Of a stretch of DNA of 64,000 nucleotides, positions 39,801-49,687 are shown one piece after another. Where the stretch lies: positions 1 through 64,000 of the forward strand of contig CACMNK010000003.1 in assembly GCA_902615145.1 (NCBI GenBank), given 5' to 3'. A program made the translations under genes and the position numbers. Numbering within the stretch: the stretch's first letter is position 1; each line of letters opens with the position of its first letter. The notes under the pieces were generated by a model. That model was given only the letters and a program-made list of their open reading frames with translations. It had not been told where the DNA came from and ran no database searches. This DNA comes from an uncultured Pelagibacteraceae bacterium (GTDB taxonomy: Bacteria > Pseudomonadota > Alphaproteobacteria > Pelagibacterales > Pelagibacteraceae).

Positions 39801-39855
39801 AGCAATTAAAAAGTATAAGATTGACACTGACAAACCTATGCCAACAAAACTATAG
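36817..39855 (+). CDS. aceE: Pyruvate dehydrogenase E1 (homodimeric AceE type) with N-terminal lipoyl domain
   Basis: N-terminal lipoyl domain ...[33 protein letters not shown]; then AceE body [21 protein letters not shown]...[28 protein letters not shown]. Confidence 0.95.
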   Translation: [1012 protein letters not shown]

Positions 39856-39856
39856 A

Positions 39857-41119
39857 ATGCCTAAAAAAGATATAAAAGTTCCAAATATTGGTGAATTCAA
39901 AGATGTAGAGGTTATTGAAATTTTAATCAAAAAAGGTCAAGAGATTAAAAAAAATGATCCTTTAATCACAATTGAAAGTGATAAATCGAGTGTTGAAATT
40001 CCCTCATTACACGATGGACTAGTTACAGAATTAAACTTAAATGTTGGTGATAAGGTTTCTGAGGGTAGTAAGATTTTAGAAATTGAATTAAAAGACAACA
40101 ATGTAGAAACTAAAGTAATACAATCAACTAAAAAAGAATACATCAAAAAAAACAAAATAGAAATTGAAAAAGAAGTTAAACCAAAAAATATTATCGTAAA
40201 AGATTTTTCAAAAAAAACTTCAGCCTCACCAAAAGTCAGAAAATTTGCTAGAGAACTTGGTGTTGATATTAGTAAAGTTGAAGGTAGTGAAAGATTAGGA
40301 AGAGTAACTGAAAGTGATGTTAAGTCATTTGTTGCAAAAACCCCTGAGAGAAATATTGAAAAAGAATTCAAAAAAGATGAAATGATAGAACTAGAGTATC
40401 CTCACTCTGAATTTGGAAAAACGGAAATAAAGGATATCCCAAGAGTAAAAAAACTTTCGTCTAAATATCTTATGAATTCTTGGTCCAATATTCCTCATGT
40501 GACCAATCATGACGAAGCAGATATAACCGAATTAGAGGAATTTAGAACTTCTCTAACAGATATTTACACTGGAGAAAAAAAAAAAATTACTCCTTTAGCT
40601 TTTATTGTCAAAGCTTTAACTGCATCACTTAAAAAATTTCCAAATTTTAATTCATCTATCGATGAAATTGATAAAGGAAAAATGACTCTAAAAAAGTATT
40701 ATCACATTGGAATAGCTGTGGATACGAAACATGGGCTTATGGTACCAAAACTAAGAAATGCTGATAACAAGAACATAACTTTAATAGGAACTGAGCTTAA
40801 AAAATTAAGTGATCAATGCAGAAATCTTAAAATTGATAAAAAAGAATTATTTGGTGGTTCTATGACTATAACAAGTCTAGGAGGTATTGGTGGTTCTTTT
40901 TTTACACCTATTATTAATTACCCTGAAGTCGCAATTTTAGGAGTTGGTAAATCTCAAAAAAAACAAATTTTTATTGATGGAAAGTTCATAACACGAACAA
41001 TTCTACCTTTATCTTTATCATATGATCATAGAATAATTGATGGAGCTGAAGCTGCTCGATTTAACAACGATTTGAAAGATAATCTTGGAAAAAATTTTGC
41101 TTATAAATTAGCTGTATAA
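39857..41119 (+). CDS. aceF: Pyruvate dehydrogenase E2 (dihydrolipoyl acetyltransferase); start placed at 39857, not the track's 39779
   Basis: [23 protein letters not shown]...[45 protein letters not shown] binding domain; [16 protein letters not shown]. Confidence 0.93.
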   Translation: [420 protein letters not shown]

Positions 41120-41124
41120 AAAAT

Positions 41125-42015
41125 ATGTCAAAAACTCTATCGTTATTTAGTGCATTACTGTGCACTTTCATTTGGGGGACTACATTTGTTGCACAGGATA
41201 CAGGTATGGATGACATCGGTCCATTCACTTTTAATTCTGTAAGATTTTTTGTAGGCTTTTTAGCAATTATTCCTTTAGCATTATTTTTTGAAGCAAAAAA
41301 ACTAAAAAAGGAATTTAGATTTGATACGAAAAAATTCATTATTCTGTCCCTTTTAATTGGAGTGTCATTATTTCTAGGCTCAGCATTACAACAGGTTGCG
41401 TTGCTTTACACCGATGTAGCTAATGCTGCTTTTTTTACAATTTTTTATGTGCCAATGGTCCCCATAATTATTTTCATCTTTAGAAAAGATTTTTTACATT
41501 GGAGTGTATGGCCATCAGTAATTTTATGTTTGATCGGTGGGTATTTATTAACAAATTTTCAAGATGCAACTGTAAGACTAGGTGACACTCTTGTAATATT
41601 GGGAGCTTTATTTTGGAGTACGCATATTATCTTTACTGGTATGATTATTAAAAAGTACAATCTACCATTAACGATTGGCGCGATTCAAACTCTACTAGTT
41701 GCTCTATTTTCATTTGTTATAGGTTTATTTTCTGAAGAATTTGTAATTGAAAATATTTTGAATGAAATAGATTCAATTTTATATGCTGGAATTTTGTCAG
41801 GTGGTTTTGCATTTGTTTTACAAATTTATGCCCAAAGAAATATAACACCAGCACCAGCAGCAATAATTTTTTCCTTGGAAGGTGTATTCGCAACGATCGC
41901 TGCTTGGTTTCTTTTAAATCAAATATTAGGTATTAATAATCTGCTGGGTTGTTTTTTCATATTAAGTGGAGTCCTATTATCTCAATTAGTTCCATTGATT
42001 AAGAAAACGACCTAA
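41125..42015 (+). CDS. EamA/DMT family transporter
   Basis: About 10 hydrophobic segments; LCTFIWGTTFVAQDTG...SLEGVFATIAAWFLLNQ. Confidence 0.9.
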   Translation: MSKTLSLFSALLCTFIWGTTFVAQDTGMDDIGPFTFNSVRFFVGFLAIIPLALFFEAKKLKKEFRFDTKKFIILSLLIGVSLFLGSALQQVALLYTDVANAAFFTIFYVPMVPIIIFIFRKDFLHWSVWPSVILCLIGGYLLTNFQDATVRLGDTLVILGALFWSTHIIFTGMIIKKYNLPLTIGAIQTLLVALFSFVIGLFSEEFVIENILNEIDSILYAGILSGGFAFVLQIYAQRNITPAPAAIIFSLEGVFATIAAWFLLNQILGINNLLGCFFILSGVLLSQLVPLIKKTT

Positions 42016-42779
42016 GTATATATTATTAAAAATAAAATTAAGCCAAGAATTATTCGATATACTACAAATATATTGAAGGAAATTTTATTTATAAATTTAA
42101 GAAAATATTTAATTGTAAAAAATGAAAACATAAATGATAAGAGAGTAGCAATCAATAATAAATAATTTATTTCTATTGATTGTTCAAAAGCCTCCCTCAA
42201 ACCTAGGAAGCTTGCTCCTGCTAAAGCAGGTATAGATAATAAAAAAGAAATTTTACTAGAGTCAATTCTATTAAAATTTAAAAATCTTGCTGCAGTAATT
42301 GTTATTCCAGCCCTACTAACTCCTGGTATTAATGCCAATATTTGAAATAAACCTATTAATAAAACTGACTTAATATTCAAATCAGTAGAGATATTTCGAT
42401 CAGTTTTTCTTTGATCAGCAAAAAAAAGTATGAATCCAAAAAATAATGTTGTTGATGCAATTATTTTTGTGTTTCTTAAAAGATTAATAAACTCAGTGGT
42501 ATATAAAATATATCCAAATATAATTAAAGGCAAAGAACCAATAATTATTAAACTTAATAATTTATTATTATTTCTTAGATCAAATAACTCTTTTCTAAAA
42601 TAAAAAATTACCGCAATTAATGAGCCTAAATGTAAACTTATATCTATCAACAAAGAACTTGTCTCTAAATCGTAAAAGTTTGATACTAATATTAAATGAG
42701 CTGATGAGCTTATGGGTAAAAACTCTGAAATTCCTTGAATAGAAGAAAGAATTAAAATTTCTATAAAATCTCTAAACAT
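42012..42779 (-). CDS. uppP: Undecaprenyl-diphosphatase
   Basis: SIQGISEFLPISSSAHLILVSNF...IPGVSRAGITITAARFLNFNR. Confidence 0.95.
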   Translation of the reverse strand: MFRDFIEILILSSIQGISEFLPISSSAHLILVSNFYDLETSSLLIDISLHLGSLIAVIFYFRKELFDLRNNNKLLSLIIIGSLPLIIFGYILYTTEFINLLRNTKIIASTTLFFGFILFFADQRKTDRNISTDLNIKSVLLIGLFQILALIPGVSRAGITITAARFLNFNRIDSSKISFLLSIPALAGASFLGLREAFEQSIEINYLLLIATLLSFMFSFFTIKYFLKFINKISFNIFVVYRIILGLILFLIIYT

Positions 42780-42885
42780 ATAAGTGTCGTAACTTAAAAA
42801 ATATTCATTTTAAACAATTCGATTTAATCATAGTAGATATGCAAAAATCAGATTAAGTAGGTTTTAAGCTAAATATTGCTATATT

Positions 42886-42906
42886 TAGGTCAAAATTATT
42901 GACCTA
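42886..42906. promoter_or_regulatory. Inverted repeat TAGGTCAA-AATTA-TTGACCTA upstream of gltD
   Basis: Perfect 8-bp arms; right arm contains a TTGACC -35-like hexamer. Confidence 0.6.
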
Positions 42907-42961
42907 TATATTTCTTTTACTAATAAAAACAATGTATATCTTGCCATAAAATTTAAAAAAA

Positions 42962-44401
42962 ATGACTGATAAAATGCTAAAATTCGTCAAAATAGGTCAA
43001 CAAACTCCACCTAAAAGAGGAGTAGATAATAGAAAAGATGATTTTAATGAAATCTATGACGAATTTATAACTCAAAAAGCACAAGAGCAGTCAAGTAGAT
43101 GCTCTCAATGTGGTGTTCCCTTTTGCCAAGTCCATTGTCCGCTAAGTAACAATATTCCAGACTGGCTCAAATTGACTGCTGAGGGCAGATTAAAGGAAGC
43201 TTATGAATTATCTCAGAGCACAAACAACATGCCCGAGGTTTGTGGTAGAATATGTCCACAAGACAGATTATGTGAGGGTAACTGTGTTATTGAGCAGTCA
43301 GGCCATGGCACTGTTACTATTGGATCAGTCGAAAAATATATTACAGATAGTGCATGGGAAAATGGATGGGTAAAACCAATTTCAGTTAAACACGAAAAAG
43401 ATCAAAGTGTTGGAATAATTGGCGCTGGACCTGCTGGACTTGCAGCTGCTGAGCAACTTAGGAAAAATGGATATCAAATAACTGTTTATGATAGATATGA
43501 CAGAGCAGGTGGTTTGTTAATTTATGGTATACCAAATTTTAAATTAGAAAAACATGTAGTCGAGAGAAGAACCAAATTGTTGAAAGATGGTGGGATTAAA
43601 TTTGAACAAAATTTTGAAGTTGGTAAGGATGCAACTTTAGAGCAACTGAGAAAAAGACATGATGCAATTTTAATTGCTACCGGGGTTTATAAATCAAGAG
43701 AGATAAATCTACCAGGGAATGACTTAGATAATATTTTTCCTGCTATGGAGTTTTTAACAGCATCAAATAAAAAGGGATTAGGAGACAAAGTTGATTTATT
43801 TGATAAAGGTATATTAAATGCTGAAGGTAAAGATGTTGTAGTTATTGGAGGTGGAGACACAGCAATGGATTGTGTTCGAACCTCAGTAAGACAAAAAGCT
43901 AACTCGGTTAAATGCTTATATAGAAGAGATAAAGATAATATGCCTGGATCTGCAAGAGAAGTAGCTAACGCAGAAGAAGAAGGTGTTGAATTTGTTTGGT
44001 TGTCTAGTCCAAAAGAATTTAAAGGAAAAAATAAAATCGAAAAATTAATTGTAGATCAAATCCAACTTGGAGATCCAGACGACTCAGGTAGAAGAAGACC
44101 AGAAATTAAACAAGGATCTGATTTTGAAATTAAAGCAGATATGGTAATAAAAGCTTTAGGATTTGATCCAGAAAACTTGCCATTATTATTTGAAGCACAA
44201 GAGTTACAAGTTACAAAATGGGGAACAATAAAAGCTGATTTTGATACCATGGAGACAAATATCAAAGGTGTTTTTGCTGCTGGAGATATTGTAAGAGGTG
44301 CATCTTTAGTGGTATGGGCAATAAAAGATGGAAGAGATGCTGCGTCATCAATCAAGTCTTATCTTGAAAATATAGAATTAAAAAAATCAAAAGTTGCATA
44401 A
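42962..44401 (+). CDS. gltD: Glutamate synthase small subunit
   Basis: SRCSQCGVPFCQVHCPLSNNIPDW...CGRICPQDRLCEGNCV...GAGPAGLAAAEQLRKNGYQITVYDR. Confidence 0.95.
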   Translation: MTDKMLKFVKIGQQTPPKRGVDNRKDDFNEIYDEFITQKAQEQSSRCSQCGVPFCQVHCPLSNNIPDWLKLTAEGRLKEAYELSQSTNNMPEVCGRICPQDRLCEGNCVIEQSGHGTVTIGSVEKYITDSAWENGWVKPISVKHEKDQSVGIIGAGPAGLAAAEQLRKNGYQITVYDRYDRAGGLLIYGIPNFKLEKHVVERRTKLLKDGGIKFEQNFEVGKDATLEQLRKRHDAILIATGVYKSREINLPGNDLDNIFPAMEFLTASNKKGLGDKVDLFDKGILNAEGKDVVVIGGGDTAMDCVRTSVRQKANSVKCLYRRDKDNMPGSAREVANAEEEGVEFVWLSSPKEFKGKNKIEKLIVDQIQLGDPDDSGRRRPEIKQGSDFEIKADMVIKALGFDPENLPLLFEAQELQVTKWGTIKADFDTMETNIKGVFAAGDIVRGASLVVWAIKDGRDAASSIKSYLENIELKKSKVA

Positions 44402-47400
44402 TGAGGACTTATAAAAAAAATTTAGAATTACTTACTAAAAATAATGTTTATTCTAAAGAAATGGAACATGATGCATGTGGAGTAGGGTTAATTGCATCGA
44501 CAGAGGGAAAAAAATCAAGAGAAGTTGTAGAATATGGAATTGAAGCTTTGAAAGCTGTTTGGCATAGAGGGGCTGTTGATGCTGATGGAAAAACGGGTGA
44601 TGGGGCAGGAATACATTTAGAAATACCCAAAGATTTTTTTGTTGAAAAAATAGAGGTTACAGGTCACACACATGATGGTTCTGATATTTGTGTTGGGATG
44701 ATTTTTTTACCCAGGAATGATTATGCTGCACAGGAAAGCTGTAAAACGATTGTAGAAAGTGAGTTAACCAAAAATGATTTTAGTATTTATGGTTGGAGGC
44801 AGGTGCCTGTTAATCCAAAAGTTTTAGGAGAAAAGGCTCTTCAAACAATGCCAGAGATAATTCAAGTACTTTTCAAAGCAAATAATAAAAATCTACTTGA
44901 TAAAGATCTTGAGAGAAAAATTTATGAAACAAGAAAAAAAATAGAGAATAAAGCGTTCAATTTATCATTAAATAATTTTTATATTTGTTCAATAAGCGCC
45001 AAATCAATTATCTATAAAGGCATGTTTTTAGCTGAAGCTATTTCAGATTTTTTCTTGGATTTAAGGGATGTGAGATTTATTTCAAGATTTGCAATTTTTC
45101 ATCAGAGATTTTCAACCAACACCGCTCCGAGCTGGAGTTTGGCTCAACCGTTTAGAGCGGTCGCCCATAATGGTGAAATTAATACTTATAAAGGAAACAA
45201 AAACTGGATGAGAGTTCACGAACAAGAGATGAGTAGTCCTTTTTTTGAAAATATTGAAAATTTAAAGCCAGTTATTCAAAAAGGTGTTTCAGACTCTGCG
45301 GCCCTAGATAATGTTTTTGAGTTATTAAATAAATCAGGTCAACCCGCCCCTTTAGCAAAATTAATGATGATCCCTGATGCTTGGTCAAAAAGAAATAAAA
45401 CTCTACCAAAAAACCATCAACAACTGTTTAATTTTTTAAATAGCACTATGGAACCTTGGGATGGTCCTGCAGCAATTGCTGCAACAGATAATGAGTGGGT
45501 TATTGCAGCAAATGACCGTAATGGTTTAAGACCCTTAAGATACGCAATAACAAAAGATAAATTTCTCTTTGCTGGATCTGAAACTGGAATGATTGAGTTA
45601 AATGAAAAAAGAATTTTATCAAAAGGTAGATTAGGCCCTGGTGAGATAATTGGGGTTAGAATTGAAAAAGGTAAATTATTTACGAATAACCAAATTAAAG
45701 ACTATTTAGCGAAAGAATATAAACATTTTAATTCTCAGATAATAGATTTAGATGAAAAATTATTCATTTCTAATGAGAAACATAATTTTGATGGCGAGGA
45801 TCTAAGGAGACGACAACACACTTTTGGAATAAGCTTAGAAGACTTAGAGTTAATCTTACATCCAATGGCAGAAGACGCTAAAGAGGCAACGGGTTCTATG
45901 GGTGATGATACACCTTTAGCAGTTTTATCAGATAAATACAGACCACTTTATCATTTTTTTAGACAAAACTTTAGCCAAGTGACTAATCCACCGATTGACT
46001 CTCTAAGAGAAAATAAAGTTATGAGTTTGAAAACTAGATTTGGTAATCTTGGGAATATTTTAGATTTTGATACCTTAACAAAAGAAAATATTTATGTTTT
46101 GAATAGCCCGGTATTATCGAATTCACAATTTAATAAATTTATTAATTTTTTTGGCAAAAACTCAGTTTCTATAGATTGTACTTTTTCGAATGAGCAAAAT
46201 TTATTTGACTCTATTAAAAGGATTCAAAAAGAGTCAGAAATTGCTGTTAGGCAGGGTGTGACACAATTAGTTTTAAGTGACAAAGATATTTCAAATAAGA
46301 GAATGCCTATGCCAATGTTGTTATGCGTTGGAGCGATTAATACTTTTTTAATTGATAAAAAATTGAGAGGATATGTTTCAATCAATGTTCAATCTGGTGA
46401 GGCGTTAGATACCCACTCTTTTGCAACATTGATAGGAGTTGGAGCAACTACAGTTAATCCATATATAGCTTTTGATAGTTTATACCAAAGACATGAGAAA
46501 AAGTTATTTGGTCAGTATAGTTTTGATGAATGTGTCGAAAGGTATATCAAATCAGTGAATGCAGGATTGTTAAAAATCATGTCAAAAATGGGTATCTCTG
46601 TTTTAAGTTCTTATAGGGGTGGATGTAATTTTGAAACTGTTGGTCTAAGCAGATCAATAGTTGATGATTATTTTCCAGGAGTTACCTCAAAAATTTCTGG
46701 TATTGGATTGTCAGGAATTGAAAAAAAAATACGTGCAATACACAAAGAAGCATTTGAGAGTACTGATACGGTTTTGCCTATTGGTGGTATCTATAGATAC
46801 AGAAAGAATGGAGAAACACATCAATATCAAGGTAGATTAATCCACTTATTGCAGAGTGCAGTGGGGTCAAATTCTTATTCAGCATATAAAAAATATGCTG
46901 AGGGAATATATAACTTGCCACCAATTAATTTAAGGGATTTGATTGATTTTAGAAAAAAAAAATTAGGTCCTTCTATTCAAATTTCTGAGGTTGAACCGAT
47001 AGAAAAAATATTAAAGAGATTTGGTAGTGGAAGTATGTCTCATGGAGCATTATCTAAGGAGGCACATGAAACTTTGGCTATTGGGATGAATAGGATTAAA
47101 GGTGCATCCTGTAGCGGAGAAGGCGGTGAAGATGCCAATAGATTCAAAATCATGGACTCTGGTGATAGTGCGAATTCGAGGGTAAAGCAAATCGCATCTG
47201 CTAGATTTGGCGTAACAGTTAATTACTTGAACAATTGTAATGAAATTGAGATCAAAATTGCTCAAGGTGCAAAACCTGGTGAAGGTGGCCAATTACCAGG
47301 ATTTAAAGTAACAGATGAAATTGCTAAGCTAAGGCATTCAACACCAGGCGTTACATTAATTTCTCCACCTCCACATCATGATATTTATTCAATTGAGGAC

Positions 47401-48906
47401 TTAGCTCAGCTTATTTATGATTTAAAACAAATCAACCCTAGGGCAAGAATTGGTGTCAAATTAGTTGCGTCATCTGGTGTAGGTACTATTGCAGCTGGTG
47501 TGGCAAAAGCTAAAGCTGATATAATTTTAATTTCAGGACATAATGGAGGAACTGGAGCTACACCACAGACGAGTGTAAAATATGTAGGCATTCCTTGGGA
47601 GATGGGACTTACAGAGGCAAATCAAGTTTTGACATTAAATAATCTAAGACACAAAGTTACCTTAAGAACTGATGGAGGCATTAAAACGGGAAGAGACGTT
47701 GTTATTGCAGCTATGATGGGTGCAGAGGAATATGGTGTAGCAACTACTGCTTTAGTGGCTATGGGTTGCATTATGGTAAGGCAGTGTCATTCAAATACTT
47801 GTCCTGTAGGAGTATGTACACAAGATGAAAAACTAAGAGAAAAATTTACTGGAACTCCTGATAAAGTAGTAAATTTATTTACGTTTATCGCTACAGAGGT
47901 AAGAGAAATTTTAGCTTCACTTGGTTTTAAATCTTTAAATGAAGTTATCGGTCGAACAGATTTATTGATGCAAGTAAGTAAAGCCTCGCCTAATCTAGAT
48001 GATTTAGATCTTAATCCTCTATTTGTACAAGCAGACCCTGGTAATAATAAGAGGTACTGTGAGATATCGGAAATTAACGAAGTTCCAGATACGCTGGATC
48101 AAGAGATTTGGCCTCAAATAGAAAAGGCTTTAGATAACTCTGAGAAAATAAATAATGAGTTTTTAATCCAAAATACTAATAGAGCTGTGGGTACTAGAAT
48201 TTCACATCACTTGTATAAAAAATATGGTTATGAAAAATTAGAGGAAAATTTTTTAACTCTTGATTTTAAAGGTTCAGCTGGACAATCTTTTGGGGCATTT
48301 ACAGCAAAAGGACTTAAACTTAATTTAAAAGGTGATGCAAATGATTACGTTGGTAAAGGTTTATCAGGAGCTACCATTTCAATAAAACTTCCTGATGAAA
48401 GTAATTTAATTTCAAATGAGAATACTATTATTGGTAACACGGTTCTTTATGGTGCAACTTCAGGTAAACTTTTTGCAGCTGGTCAAGCTGGCGATAGGTT
48501 TGCAGTAAGAAATTCTGGTGCAATAACTGTTGTCGAGGGTTGTGACTCAAATGGTTGTGAATATATGACAGGTGGAACGGCAGTAATTCTTGGAGATGTT
48601 GGTGATAATTTTGCAGCTGGTATGACAGGGGGTATGGCTTTTATTTATGACAAATCAAAAGAATTTGAAAAAAAAGTAAACCCTGACTCAGTCGTATGGC
48701 AAAATGTAGAGACCGAATATTGGTCAAAATTTTTAAAAGAATTAGTACTCGAACACAGTAATGAAACTGGATCTAATTTGTCAAAAAAAATAATTGATGA
48801 TTTTGACAACGAGTTAAAGAATTTTGTACAGGTTTGTCCAAAAGAAATGATAGATAAGCTTAAAAATCCAATTTCTGCAAAAACAAAAAAACAAAAAGTT
48901 AGCTAA
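44401..48906 (+). CDS. gltB: Glutamate synthase large subunit
   Basis: 1501 aa; EHDACGVGLIAS...FHQRFSTNTAPSWSLAQPFRAVAHNGEINT...GHNGGTGATPQTSVKYVGIPWEMGL...CHSNTCPVGVCTQD. Confidence 0.98.
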   Translation: MRTYKKNLELLTKNNVYSKEMEHDACGVGLIASTEGKKSREVVEYGIEALKAVWHRGAVDADGKTGDGAGIHLEIPKDFFVEKIEVTGHTHDGSDICVGMIFLPRNDYAAQESCKTIVESELTKNDFSIYGWRQVPVNPKVLGEKALQTMPEIIQVLFKANNKNLLDKDLERKIYETRKKIENKAFNLSLNNFYICSISAKSIIYKGMFLAEAISDFFLDLRDVRFISRFAIFHQRFSTNTAPSWSLAQPFRAVAHNGEINTYKGNKNWMRVHEQEMSSPFFENIENLKPVIQKGVSDSAALDNVFELLNKSGQPAPLAKLMMIPDAWSKRNKTLPKNHQQLFNFLNSTMEPWDGPAAIAATDNEWVIAANDRNGLRPLRYAITKDKFLFAGSETGMIELNEKRILSKGRLGPGEIIGVRIEKGKLFTNNQIKDYLAKEYKHFNSQIIDLDEKLFISNEKHNFDGEDLRRRQHTFGISLEDLELILHPMAEDAKEATGSMGDDTPLAVLSDKYRPLYHFFRQNFSQVTNPPIDSLRENKVMSLKTRFGNLGNILDFDTLTKENIYVLNSPVLSNSQFNKFINFFGKNSVSIDCTFSNEQNLFDSIKRIQKESEIAVRQGVTQLVLSDKDISNKRMPMPMLLCVGAINTFLIDKKLRGYVSINVQSGEALDTHSFATLIGVGATTVNPYIAFDSLYQRHEKKLFGQYSFDECVERYIKSVNAGLLKIMSKMGISVLSSYRGGCNFETVGLSRSIVDDYFPGVTSKISGIGLSGIEKKIRAIHKEAFESTDTVLPIGGIYRYRKNGETHQYQGRLIHLLQSAVGSNSYSAYKKYAEGIYNLPPINLRDLIDFRKKKLGPSIQISEVEPIEKILKRFGSGSMSHGALSKEAHETLAIGMNRIKGASCSGEGGEDANRFKIMDSGDSANSRVKQIASARFGVTVNYLNNCNEIEIKIAQGAKPGEGGQLPGFKVTDEIAKLRHSTPGVTLISPPPHHDIYSIEDLAQLIYDLKQINPRARIGVKLVASSGVGTIAAGVAKAKADIILISGHNGGTGATPQTSVKYVGIPWEMGLTEANQVLTLNNLRHKVTLRTDGGIKTGRDVVIAAMMGAEEYGVATTALVAMGCIMVRQCHSNTCPVGVCTQDEKLREKFTGTPDKVVNLFTFIATEVREILASLGFKSLNEVIGRTDLLMQVSKASPNLDDLDLNPLFVQADPGNNKRYCEISEINEVPDTLDQEIWPQIEKALDNSEKINNEFLIQNTNRAVGTRISHHLYKKYGYEKLEENFLTLDFKGSAGQSFGAFTAKGLKLNLKGDANDYVGKGLSGATISIKLPDESNLISNENTIIGNTVLYGATSGKLFAAGQAGDRFAVRNSGAITVVEGCDSNGCEYMTGGTAVILGDVGDNFAAGMTGGMAFIYDKSKEFEKKVNPDSVVWQNVETEYWSKFLKELVLEHSNETGSNLSKKIIDDFDNELKNFVQVCPKEMIDKLKNPISAKTKKQKVS

Positions 48907-49645
48907 TCATTAATTTTAACTCTCTTTTCAATATTTTAAGCCATTTAGATGAAGACAAACTATGATCACCGTTTTTTACAATTACTAATTTCTTTTTTTT
49001 CGATTTAAACATTTTCAAAATCTTTTTTGAGTAAATTACGGGGACAGACTCATCTTTACTCCCATGAACCATTGTTACATTTACATTTTGATTTATTTTT
49101 TTGTTTAAAACTTTGTTCTTTTTCCCATCTTTTAATAATTGATGAGTAATTGGATAAGTGTAGTCACCATATTTAAGAGAATATATACCATTTTTAATAA
49201 TTTCCGATTTAATTTTTTTTGTAAATTTCTTCCACATTAAGTGTTCTAGAAATTCGGGTGCTGACCCAATTCCTAAAAAACCTACGATTTGTTTCTTAAA
49301 ATATTTAAATTGATTTAATGAAATCCAAGAACCCATGCTTGACCCAATTAATATTATTTTATTTTTTTTGACAATTTTTCTAATTAGTTGATAAGTTTCA
49401 TTTGTCCATTTGGTTATATTCCCATTAATAAATTTTCCTGATGATTTTCCATGGCCGGAATATTCTAAAGCTAAAAAACCTAAATTATTTTTCTTTGCAA
49501 ATCTTAAAAAAGTTTTGGGTTTTTGACCCTCTAGGTCTGATTTAAAACCATGAAGAAAAACAAGATAAGTGTTTTTCCTCTTAAAATTCGTCAAATATCT
49601 TATTCTTTTAGTTTTTGTCAGTTTTAAGTATTTAAACTTAGTCAT
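48899..49645 (-). CDS. Alpha/beta hydrolase
   Basis: LVFLHGFKSDLEGQK...IGSSMGSWISL...VHGSKDESVPV...GDHSLS. Confidence 0.85.
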   Translation of the reverse strand: MTKFKYLKLTKTKRIRYLTNFKRKNTYLVFLHGFKSDLEGQKPKTFLRFAKKNNLGFLALEYSGHGKSSGKFINGNITKWTNETYQLIRKIVKKNKIILIGSSMGSWISLNQFKYFKKQIVGFLGIGSAPEFLEHLMWKKFTKKIKSEIIKNGIYSLKYGDYTYPITHQLLKDGKKNKVLNKKINQNVNVTMVHGSKDESVPVIYSKKILKMFKSKKKKLVIVKNGDHSLSSSKWLKILKRELKLMIS

Positions 49646-49687
49646 AAAAGTTTATTAGTTATTTCGATTATTATATAATTAATTCTA

